13,425 nucleotides of DNA from JBKBXU01 sp046313675 (GTDB lineage: Bacteria; Bacteroidota; Bacteroidia; Cytophagales; Cytophagaceae): assembly GCA_046313675.1 (NCBI GenBank), contig JBKBXU010000105.1, forward strand, positions 1-13,425, in the 5' to 3' direction. The notes beneath the pieces were generated by a model. That model searched no databases. It saw only the letters and a program-made list of their open reading frames with translations, and was not told the DNA's origin. Both the position numbers and the translations under genes were made by a program. Shown piece after piece: positions 7,173 through 13,032 of this stretch. Each line of letters starts with the position of its first letter. The first letter of the stretch is position 1.

Positions 7173-7937
7173 ATGAAACCAATCATTCTCCTTTTATTCT
7201 CGGTTCTTTTAATAAGCTGTTCAAACAATGCAGAAGATAAACAGGAAGCGTATGAAATGATTTGGGAGAGGTATGATGATGGTAAAAAAAAGTCTGTCAA
7301 AATTTACCATGATTTAAACAACCGAGATGCATATACTATAAAAGACTATTATAGTAATGGAAATATTAACTTTGAGGGGGATGTTGAAAATGGGTATTTT
7401 AAGAATAAAAAGAAGGCGTACTATGAAAATGGGAATCTGATGCAACTAATAAAATTAAGTGATTCTACAAGGCTGGATTACTGTTGCCCTGATGGATTTT
7501 ACCAAGATTTTTATTCTACCGGAAAATTAGAGCAAACGCACTATAAACTGAGGGGCGCAATCAACGGACCTGTGGTCTTATATGACACATCCGGATCAAA
7601 AATAGCAGAGCTCCATGTAATTGATGATCTTATGAACGGCATTGAAAAAAAGTATCATAAAAATGGCCGTATAAAATCAATCAAAACTTTTAAAAACGAT
7701 ACAATAATTGGAACTGCGTATTACTTCTCTGAAAATGGCGATTCCTTAAAAAAACATGATACATATAGAGGAAACCCAGCTTTCCNNNNNNNNNNCGATG
7801 GTGGTACGCTTTTGGGTGATTTTTATCAAGGGCAAAGAAATAAAGTACAGTGGATATGGCAGGACTCTTTAGGTAATACAACCAAAACAGCAATAGCCGA
7901 TACGGTAAATGGTCAATTTATAACCCCTGATTTTTAG
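7173..7937 (+). CDS. MORN-repeat (YwqK-like) lipoprotein, interrupted by an assembly gap
   Basis: I start at 7173 because it gives a clean lipoprotein signal peptide (MKPIILLLFSVLLISC, Cys16 lipidated); the frame also opens at 7122 but adds 17 polar residues. The mature protein has several MORN_2-type repeats: YYSNGNINFEGDV, YYENGNLMQLIKL, FYSTGKLEQTHYKL, YHKNGRIKSIKTF and YFSENGDSLKK. Such proteins are often labelled YwqK-family antitoxin, but there is no adjacent toxin and the lipoprotein signal argues for an envelope role. Ten Ns at 7786-7795 sit inside the gene. The frame continues afterwards only if the real gap length is compatible, so the last third is provisional. It begins a same-strand run reaching 9816. 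Confidence 0.75.
   Translation: MKPIILLLFSVLLISCSNNAEDKQEAYEMIWERYDDGKKKSVKIYHDLNNRDAYTIKDYYSNGNINFEGDVENGYFKNKKKAYYENGNLMQLIKLSDSTRLDYCCPDGFYQDFYSTGKLEQTHYKLRGAINGPVVLYDTSGSKIAELHVIDDLMNGIEKKYHKNGRIKSIKTFKNDTIIGTAYYFSENGDSLKKHDTYRGNPAFXXXXDGGTLLGDFYQGQRNKVQWIWQDSLGNTTKTAIADTVNGQFITPDF
7786..7795. other. Assembly gap (10 Ns)
   Basis: A run of ten unknown bases inside the MORN lipoprotein gene. Ten is a conventional placeholder, so the true length may differ. It shows the window is scaffolded draft sequence and makes the link between the two halves of the gene provisional. Confidence 0.98.
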
Positions 7938-7984
7938 TATACTGATATTTTTTTTATTTTACCATCCGGTCAAAGAGAAAACAA

Positions 7985-8467
7985 ATGGAATCAAATTTTT
8001 CCAACCCAATTATTAGCAGTGTTGTAAAAGGAATGTTATTTCCGGTACTTGTAATTCCGGGTTTAATCATAATGCAAGAGACCGTGTTTTTCGGAAGCCT
8101 GCTAATACTAATTTACTTTTCATTATTTACGTTGAAAAAAGGAGCTTCAATTGATTTCAACAACCATAAAATCAATTTCTACTCTTCCTATTTTGGAATT
8201 AAATCCAATGATTGGAAAGAAATCAAGAGCTTTTCAAACTATAAAATAACAAATATTAATAAGTCATATGAAATGACTGCCAGAGGTGTCGCTCCATCGG
8301 TAGTTACTTATAGAAAAACTGCACTGGATCTGTTTGATAAAAAAGAAAGATTATACCGGAGAGCCGCTTTAGGGGAATTTCAAGAGATAAAAGAAATTAT
8401 AGGGCGGCTTAAGGAGTATGGAATAGAATCTGCTAAAAAGTCTGGCAACCGAGCAAACAATGCATAA
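7985..8467 (+). CDS. Small membrane protein with two N-terminal helices and a soluble domain
   Basis: A 160-residue protein. Two adjacent hydrophobic segments (about residues 14-31 and 34-51) form a hairpin, followed by a soluble part starting GASIDFNNHKINFYSSYFGIK. That strand-turn-strand pattern with a following WKEIKSF resembles bacterial PH-like domains anchored behind two helices, a weak structural guess only. The C-terminus is a charged helix (FQEIKEIIGRLKEYGI). The stop codon overlaps the start of the next small gene by 8 bp, which implies cotranscription and probably coupled translation. I do not recognise the family. Confidence 0.68.
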   Translation: MESNFSNPIISSVVKGMLFPVLVIPGLIIMQETVFFGSLLILIYFSLFTLKKGASIDFNNHKINFYSSYFGIKSNDWKEIKSFSNYKITNINKSYEMTARGVAPSVVTYRKTALDLFDKKERLYRRAALGEFQEIKEIIGRLKEYGIESAKKSGNRANNA

Positions 8468-8606
8468 CAGCTTGCATACTATTTTGGGATGGATCTGGAT
8501 ACCACTGAAGTGGACCTTAATTATATTGTTTTTCCCATTATCCCTACTCTTTGTCGGATACTTCAACCAGAGAAAGGCAAAAAAAGAGTATTATAAAAAT
8601 AATTAA
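8460..8606 (+). CDS. 48-residue single-pass membrane protein
   Basis: ATG at 8460-8462, stop at 8604-8606. The start overlaps the preceding gene's last codons by 8 bp, and the next gene's ATG (8608) comes one base after its stop, so it is fitted exactly between two genes. The protein is one long hydrophobic helix (about residues 6-35, with WIWIPLKWTL and FFPLSLLFVGY) and a basic tail NQRKAKKEYYKNN. This places the C-terminus in the cytoplasm by the positive-inside rule. Tight packing, helix and basic tail make a real small membrane protein more likely than chance. The function may be as a subunit or stabiliser of the flanking membrane and secreted proteins; that is inference. Confidence 0.65.
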   Translation: MHNSLHTILGWIWIPLKWTLIILFFPLSLLFVGYFNQRKAKKEYYKNN

Positions 8607-8607
8607 C

Positions 8608-9201
8608 ATGAAAAATACCTTACTTACACTTGCCATAATAGTCTTGTTTGCCGGGTTTACAACTAAACATGGCATAGATAACTGCTTCGTTTCATTCGAT
8701 ACCGCAAGCAACCATAAAATGACTAGTCCTGACCGGCTACCGGGATCCTCAGAAAAAACAAGGATGGTAATAACCAACCAAGGCGAGGTAAAAGTGTCCA
8801 GAATTGATGGCTACCGCATTCTGTACAACAATGATAAAAAAGCCCCCTTTGTGAACCTTAAAGTAGAGCTGTCAGACAAAAAATCGTATAAATCTGACAA
8901 GAAAAACCTACTGGAACATTTAAGCTATTTAAATGCCAATTCAGAAGGCATGGAGACCAAGGAATTGATAGAAGTGGAAGTGAACGGTTATAAAGTATAT
9001 GGACTGAACCGTGTATCCATCGATTCAGGCAGCATTTTAGGAACATTCATCATGTTCCCTGGAAACGGTGTTACGGTCTATTTTTATTTTAACAACCTTA
9101 AACCAGAATACCGCCATTTCGACAACCTTAAGGAATATAAGCAACTAAGAGATGCCTTCCTTAAGGAATACACTTCGCACTTAGTATCATGCATGAAATA
9201 A
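8608..9201 (+). CDS. Secreted protein of unknown family
   Basis: A 197-residue protein. The frame extends upstream to 8551, but the ATG at 8608 gives a typical signal peptide (MKNTLLTLAIIVLFAGF) and sits one base after the preceding stop, so I choose it. The mature domain contains alternating strands and helices, for example TRMVITNQGEVKVSRIDGYRI, VNLKVELSD, LIEVEVNGYKVYGLNRV and GTFIMFPGNGVTVYFYFN, ending in a charged helix. Two cysteines, Cys26 and Cys195, bracket the whole mature domain and might form a disulfide. There is no lipobox, enzymatic motif or repeat. It follows two membrane-protein genes in the same run and precedes a Crp/Fnr regulator by 45 bp. I do not recognise it. Confidence 0.7.
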   Translation: MKNTLLTLAIIVLFAGFTTKHGIDNCFVSFDTASNHKMTSPDRLPGSSEKTRMVITNQGEVKVSRIDGYRILYNNDKKAPFVNLKVELSDKKSYKSDKKNLLEHLSYLNANSEGMETKELIEVEVNGYKVYGLNRVSIDSGSILGTFIMFPGNGVTVYFYFNNLKPEYRHFDNLKEYKQLRDAFLKEYTSHLVSCMK

Positions 9202-9246
9202 TAATTCTGAAAAGAAGAACCACCTCAAACAAGCCACTTACCTAAA

Positions 9247-9816
9247 ATGACCGAACTGGAGCACTACATAAATTCATACTTTGGCATAGTCCAGGCCGAG
9301 GATCTTAGTACCATCGGATCTTTGTTTACCGCATCGCGGCTTAAAAAAGGCGACTTTTTCCTTAAGACCGGAAGGCCTTGTGAAAAGCTGAGCTTTATAA
9401 AATCAGGCCTGCTAAGAATTTATGTAACATTAGAAGACAAGGAAGTCACTCAATGGATTTCCACGAAAGGGTATTTTGTGACAGACCTTTCGAGCCTGAT
9501 ATTTGACAGTCCCGCTCGTTGGAACATACAAGCTTTAGCTGACACAGACTTGTATACCATAAGTAAAAATGATTATCAAAAAATTGGTGACCTTATTCCT
9601 AAATGGCACGAACTCGAAAAGCTTTTTCTTGCCAAATGTTTTACCATTATGGAAGACCGGATTTTCGGCCATTTGTCTATGACGGCAGAAGAACGGTATT
9701 ACGCTTTCTTTGAAAACAATAAAGAGTTATTCAATCAGGTCCCTCTGCAATACATTGCCTCCATGCTGGGGATGACACCCGAAACCTTCAGCAGGATTAG
9801 AAAGAAAAATTCCTGA
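9247..9816 (+). CDS. Crp/Fnr-family transcriptional regulator
   Basis: A 189-residue regulator. Residues ~15-115 form the cyclic-nucleotide-binding-type beta roll (LKKGDFFLKTGRPCEKLSFIKSG, then VTQWISTKGYFVTD), followed by a dimerisation helix (~118-140) and a C-terminal helix-turn-helix (QVPLQYIASMLGMTPETFSR). The recognition helix carries Glu179, Ser182 and Arg183, the E-x-x-S-R arrangement with which E. coli FNR reads TTGAT half-sites. The FNR iron-sulfur cysteine cluster is absent; only Cys45 and Cys131 occur. The phosphate-binding loop is not canonical for cAMP, so the effector is unknown. Length is typical of short Bacteroidota members. A matching TTGAT-type palindrome lies 12 bp after the stop, suggesting control of the next gene. 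Confidence 0.92.
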   Translation: MTELEHYINSYFGIVQAEDLSTIGSLFTASRLKKGDFFLKTGRPCEKLSFIKSGLLRIYVTLEDKEVTQWISTKGYFVTDLSSLIFDSPARWNIQALADTDLYTISKNDYQKIGDLIPKWHELEKLFLAKCFTIMEDRIFGHLSMTAEERYYAFFENNKELFNQVPLQYIASMLGMTPETFSRIRKKNS

Positions 9817-9827
9817 TTAATGATTTC

Positions 9828-9841
9828 TTGATATTTGTCAA
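9828..9841. promoter_or_regulatory. FNR-like box, candidate operator
   Basis: TTGATATTTGTCAA has arms TTGA/TCAA around a 6-nt core, and the symmetry extends to 7 of 8 positions with the flanking bases. Against the FNR consensus TTGAT-N4-ATCAA it matches 9 of 10 defined bases. It lies between the regulator gene, whose recognition helix predicts TTGAT half-sites, and the SRPBCC gene starting 53 bp downstream. It is a plausible activator or repressor site for the SRPBCC gene. Confidence 0.55.
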
Positions 9842-9843
9842 GA

Positions 9844-9862
9844 GAGAAACAGTTGTTTTCTC
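9844..9862. other. Second inverted repeat next to the FNR-like box
   Basis: GAGAAAC (9844-9850) faces GTTTTCTC (9855-9862), complementary with one extra T, around a 4-nt loop AGTT. It starts three bases after the FNR-like box. It could be a leader hairpin or a second binding site; no T-run follows to make it a terminator. Confidence 0.35.
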
Positions 9863-9894
9863 AGACCTTTGTGATGTACTAAACAAAAAAACAC

Positions 9895-10386
9895 ATGAAG
9901 TTTCTGACACTTATTTCAATCTATTTATTTTTAAACACAACTGTTATGGCAAAAGAAATCAAAACTCAAATTGTAATTAATGCAAGCCCTGAAAAGGTAT
10001 GGGCAGTATTAGCTGAAATTGAAAATTATCCTCAATGGAATACATTTATAACCTCTATAAGCGGAGAATTGTCAAAAGGGAATAAAATCATGGTCAACAT
10101 AGCCCCTCCCGATGCAAAACCAATGAAATTCAAACCTAAGGTTCTGGTATATGAAGAAAATAAAGAGATTCGCTGGCTGGGAAAGCTTATCCTTCCGAGA
10201 CTGTTTGACGGAGAACACATTTTTGAACTGATCGATAACGGGGACGGCACCACTACTTTTGTACATCGTGAAATTTTTAAAGGTTTGCTGGTTCCTTTTT
10301 TAAAAAAGATGCTTGACAATAATACTCGCCATGGTTTCATTGAAATGAATAAAAACCTGAAAGAGCGAGTTGAAATGGCTTCCTGA
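9895..10386 (+). CDS. SRPBCC (START-like) family protein with a signal peptide
   Basis: A 163-residue protein. Residues 20 onward are a complete SRPBCC domain: strand KTQIVINASPEKVW, helix VWAVLAEIENYPQWN (the WxxL...Y.W motif of this superfamily), strands around IMVNIAPP and IRWLGKL, LFDGEHIFELIDNGDGTTTFVHRE, and a long C-terminal helix. The fold binds hydrophobic ligands; no catalytic residue can be named. The N-terminus MKFLTLISIYLFLNTTVMA is a convincing signal peptide ending in an A-x-A-like site before KE. If so, the domain works in the periplasm, unusual because most relatives are cytoplasmic. A start at Met18 (9946) would give a cytoplasmic form. An FNR-like box lies upstream. Confidence 0.82.
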   Translation: MKFLTLISIYLFLNTTVMAKEIKTQIVINASPEKVWAVLAEIENYPQWNTFITSISGELSKGNKIMVNIAPPDAKPMKFKPKVLVYEENKEIRWLGKLILPRLFDGEHIFELIDNGDGTTTFVHREIFKGLLVPFLKKMLDNNTRHGFIEMNKNLKERVEMAS

Positions 10387-10415
10387 CCCAGGCCTAAAGT
10401 CAGATAAATAAAGGG

Positions 10416-10453
10416 AATATAATTGAAAAATAAACTCTTATCAATTATATTTA
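10416..10453 (+). promoter_or_regulatory. 11-bp perfect inverted repeat overlapping a candidate promoter
   Basis: AATATAATTGA (10416-10426) and TCAATTATATT (10441-10451) are exact reverse complements with a 14-nt spacer. Within them lie a TTG (10423-10425) and TATATTTA (10446-10453), separated by 20 nt. This is one base off the Bacteroidota TTG...TAnnTTTG promoter. If real, each arm covers one promoter element, ideal for an operator controlling the lipoprotein gene at 10492. It may instead be an A/T-rich hairpin ending the SRPBCC transcript. Confidence 0.45.
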
Positions 10454-10491
10454 AAAACCATCTGTTTAATGCAAGGTAAAAAATTTTTACA

Positions 10492-11247
10492 ATGAAGTAT
10501 CTTTCTAACTTACTTCTGACCCTTTCAGCGTGCTTGTATTTATCTTCCTGCAAGATCATGTATATACCAAACATGCAGAACGTGCCTCTAATGAAAGAAC
10601 AGGACGAAATAAGAGCAAACCTTAGTTTCAACAATGCACAGCTTGCTTACGCCTTAAGCAATAAAATAGGCATAATGGCAAACGGATACTGGGGAGAAAA
10701 CCACTTGCCTTTTAGAAGAAGAGTGCCTGACTCTTATGATAATGAATACAGAACAAGAAGATTTCTTGCGGAAGGTGCTTTGGGGTACTTCCGGGAAATT
10801 GGGTATGATTTCCACTTCGAAATTTATGGAGGTGGTGGATATGGTGGAGTAAGTTTTAATCATGCATTTAGCATGGGAGAAGAAAATTATTACACCAGGT
10901 ATTCCGCCAATATGGCAAAAGCATTTATACAGCCGGCTATTGGGTTTCAACATAAAATAGTTGATTTAATCTTCTCGACCAGAGTTGTCGGTTTAAACTT
11001 TGTTAATATTAACACCATAAACTATTCTGAAGATGAACTTTATATGCATGGCTTGGGCAATCTTGACCGAGTAAGATACACCTTTGTTGAGCCGGCTATT
11101 ACCATAAGGGTTGGGTATAAACATACTAAAGTGCAATTTCAAGCTATGTATTCTGCCAAAACAAATCCTCAACCTCTAAATTACAGAGCTTTTGGAGTTA
11201 GTATAGGAGCACATATTAACATTGCAAGAAGGTGGAAAAAACAATAA
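10492..11247 (+). CDS. Envelope lipoprotein, first of a tandem paralogous pair
   Basis: A 251-residue lipoprotein. The signal peptide ends in lipobox LSSC with Cys20 lipidated. The mature region begins KIMYIPNMQNVPLMKEQDEIRANLSF, followed by alternating amphipathic strands, for example FHFEIYGGGGYGGVSF, FIQPAIGFQHKIVDLIFSTRVVGLNF, FVEPAITIRVGYKHTKVQFQAMYSA and FGVSIGAHINIARRW. The strand pattern, glycine-rich turns and aromatic content suggest a small outer-membrane beta-barrel-like protein fused behind a lipid anchor, by inference. The downstream paralogue has exactly the same length and long identical blocks. Upstream lies a perfect inverted repeat overlapping a promoter-like sequence. No named family is recognised. 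Confidence 0.82.
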   Translation: MKYLSNLLLTLSACLYLSSCKIMYIPNMQNVPLMKEQDEIRANLSFNNAQLAYALSNKIGIMANGYWGENHLPFRRRVPDSYDNEYRTRRFLAEGALGYFREIGYDFHFEIYGGGGYGGVSFNHAFSMGEENYYTRYSANMAKAFIQPAIGFQHKIVDLIFSTRVVGLNFVNINTINYSEDELYMHGLGNLDRVRYTFVEPAITIRVGYKHTKVQFQAMYSAKTNPQPLNYRAFGVSIGAHINIARRWKKQ

Positions 11248-11307
11248 TACAAACTAAACATCAACACATTAACTCACTATCAAACGACGCTGGAAAAAAC
11301 TTTTTTT

Positions 11308-11335
11308 TTGACTTGACGTAGAAGGATTATCTTTG
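11308..11335 (+). promoter_or_regulatory. Bacteroidota-type promoter for the second lipoprotein gene
   Basis: TTG at 11308-11310 and TATCTTTG at 11328-11335 match the -33 TTG and -7 TAnnTTTG elements exactly, with 17 nt between them, inside the known 17-23 nt range. Transcription would start near 11343, about 14 nt before the ATG at 11357, leaving a very short leader. It indicates that the second copy can be expressed independently of the first. Confidence 0.6.
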
Positions 11336-11356
11336 ATTTTTAATTTAACTTTTATC

Positions 11357-12112
11357 ATGAATTATCTTTACAAAACACTCCTGGTTCTGGTGGCTTGCCT
11401 GTATTTATCTTCCTGCAAGATCATGTATAAGCCAAACATGCAAAACGTCCCTTTAATGAAGGAACAAGGCGAAGTAAGGGCCAATCTTAATTTCAATAAT
11501 GCTCAGGTGGCATATGCCATAACTGACAACATAGGCATAATGGCAAATGGATACTGGGGAGGAAGTCGGTGGACAGCAGGCGGTATGTGGAGTGCATATG
11601 AAGAAATATACAGAACACGAAGGTTCCTTGCGGAGGGTGCTTTAGGATATTTTAGGGAAATAGGAGATGATTTCCACTTCGAAATTTACGGTGGTGGTGG
11701 ATATGGAGGAGTAAGCTTTAGTCATTCATTTAGCTTCATGGGTGAAGATGATTTCCAAAGCAGGTATTCTGCGAATATGGTACGAGCATTTATACAGCCT
11801 GCCATAGGATATCAGCACGAAATCGTGGATGTTATATTCTCAACGCGAATTGTTGGCTTAAACTTTATGAACGTTGACACCATAAACTATTCCAGGGAAG
11901 CACTTCGCATGGAAGGACTGGACAATCTACATCGTGCAACGTACATTTTTGTAGAACCCGCCTTTACCGTACGAGTTGGATATAAATATGCTAAATTCCA
12001 TTTCCAGGTAATGTATTCTGCCAAAATGAACCCCGACCCGCTAAACTACAGAGCTTTGGGAGTGAATATGGGAGCACATATTAACATTGCCAGAAGATGG
12101 AAGAATCAATAA
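11357..12112 (+). CDS. Envelope lipoprotein, second of a tandem paralogous pair
   Basis: The frame opens at a TTG at 11333, but that codon lies within the -7 promoter element. The ATG at 11357 aligns with the start of the first copy and gives the same 251-residue length, with Cys20 of the LSSC lipobox in the identical position. Blocks such as CLYLSSCKIMY, QNVPLMKEQ, RTRRFLAEGALGYFREIG and FHFEIYGGGGYGGVSF are shared. At DNA level the stretch over the lipobox is nearly identical. Divergence concentrates in the loop after MANGYWG and in ALRMEGLDNLHR, where surface loops would lie. It probably has the same unknown envelope role, possibly with different partner specificity. It ends at a strong terminator. 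Confidence 0.83.
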   Translation: MNYLYKTLLVLVACLYLSSCKIMYKPNMQNVPLMKEQGEVRANLNFNNAQVAYAITDNIGIMANGYWGGSRWTAGGMWSAYEEIYRTRRFLAEGALGYFREIGDDFHFEIYGGGGYGGVSFSHSFSFMGEDDFQSRYSANMVRAFIQPAIGYQHEIVDVIFSTRIVGLNFMNVDTINYSREALRMEGLDNLHRATYIFVEPAFTVRVGYKYAKFHFQVMYSAKMNPDPLNYRALGVNMGAHINIARRWKNQ

Positions 12113-12124
12113 AATAAAACTATT

Positions 12125-12158
12125 AAAAGCCAATCCAATTTAACAGGGTTGGCTTTTT
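12125..12158. terminator. Rho-independent terminator, probably bidirectional
   Basis: AAAAGCCAATCC (12125-12136) pairs with GGGTTGGCTTTT (12146-12157), one G-T pair, 9-nt loop, followed by another T. It sits 12 bp after the second lipoprotein gene. The reverse strand also ends in a T-run, so it can stop the DUF2071 transcript coming from the other side. Confidence 0.88.
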
Positions 12159-12207
12159 AAATTACCCCCCTGCGGAATGAATACAACTGAAATATTCGTT
12201 ACATCGA

Positions 12208-12906
12208 TTAAATAGATTCCCACTCATGTGGAATACCTTTCATTAATAAGGCATTATCAAACTCAATCGAACCTTCTGGAAAGATCTCTGCATTTTCGAA
12301 ATAACTTGATTGAACATGTGCCACCTCCAAGGCCTGAACTTTCCATTCAGCAGTGATCAACCTAAGCCCTTCCAGCCCATTTTTACCAGGTGAATACCCA
12401 TCACAAGCTTTTTCAAAGAAATCAGAAGCTGCGCTCATTTCATCAAAAACACTCCCAGATGGCCATTTATCAGATGTTTCTGCTTCTATGGCCAAGGATG
12501 TCCCGTCCGAACTTTTAAAACCAACCTTATAAAGACCATTGCTTTCTTCAACCATAAATCTGGCATGATAGTGAATTCCCGGAAACACCCTCCCTCCTGC
12601 CAGGTGATTAAGCATGGAGGAAGAATCACGCCTGGGAATAAAAACACCCTCTTTCAACACGCCATTTTCTTCCCATTCCACGGCAATCCGATGAGCACCA
12701 TTTTCAGAACCAATCCCCAGAAACGCCGGAAGGCCTTTAGGCCGGATATCCTTTAATCGGATTAGGCAAATCCCTGCTATGGCATGTCCCATCACAAGTT
12801 TGGGTCGGAATGGTGTGGGCAAAAGCTTTCTAACTACGTCTTTATCCACTCGATAATTTATAAGAATCCGACGATCAATAAGCCCGGTTATCATAGGAAG
12901 TTTCAT
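12208..12906 (-). CDS. DUF2071 family protein (acetoacetate decarboxylase-like fold)
   Basis: A 232-residue cytoplasmic protein matching the DUF2071 pattern: LINYRVDKDVVRKLLPTPFRP near the N-terminus, IAGICLIRLKDIRPKGLPAFLG, SENGAHRIAVEW (about 68-79), GVFIPRRDSSSMLNHLAGGRVFPG and a C-terminal SYFENAEIFPEGSIEFDNALLMKG. The family is related in structure to acetoacetate decarboxylase, but its substrate is not established. Length is normal and no defect is seen. It is transcribed towards the bidirectional terminator at 12125-12158 and divergently from the GH3 gene, 126 bp away. Confidence 0.85.
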   Translation of the reverse strand: MKLPMITGLIDRRILINYRVDKDVVRKLLPTPFRPKLVMGHAIAGICLIRLKDIRPKGLPAFLGIGSENGAHRIAVEWEENGVLKEGVFIPRRDSSSMLNHLAGGRVFPGIHYHARFMVEESNGLYKVGFKSSDGTSLAIEAETSDKWPSGSVFDEMSAASDFFEKACDGYSPGKNGLEGLRLITAEWKVQALEVAHVQSSYFENAEIFPEGSIEFDNALLMKGIPHEWESI

Positions 12907-12968
12907 TAAATTAATTTAGTCATTCTTGCTGAAGCCTACAATAAACTTTTAAAACTTTCTGTTTTTTT

Positions 12969-12976
12969 CAAAACTA
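12969..12976 (-). promoter_or_regulatory. Possible -7 promoter element for the DUF2071 gene
   Basis: On the minus strand the bases read TAGTTTTG, an exact TAnnTTTG -7 element, 62 bp before the ATG. No TTG is found at the expected spacing upstream, so the promoter call is tentative. Confidence 0.3.
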
Positions 12977-13032
12977 TACCTTCTATACTTCATTAAATAT
13001 CCTTACTTTCACAAAGCTAAAAATTTACTTTC

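Noticed and set aside
7173..7937. Toxin-antitoxin module based on the YwqK-like annotation
   Set aside because: No toxin-like partner is adjacent, and the lipoprotein signal peptide places the protein in the envelope.
10032..10634. Minus-strand open frame of 200 residues
   Set aside because: It lies antisense to the SRPBCC gene and the start of the first lipoprotein gene and also crosses the perfect inverted repeat; it has no domain features.
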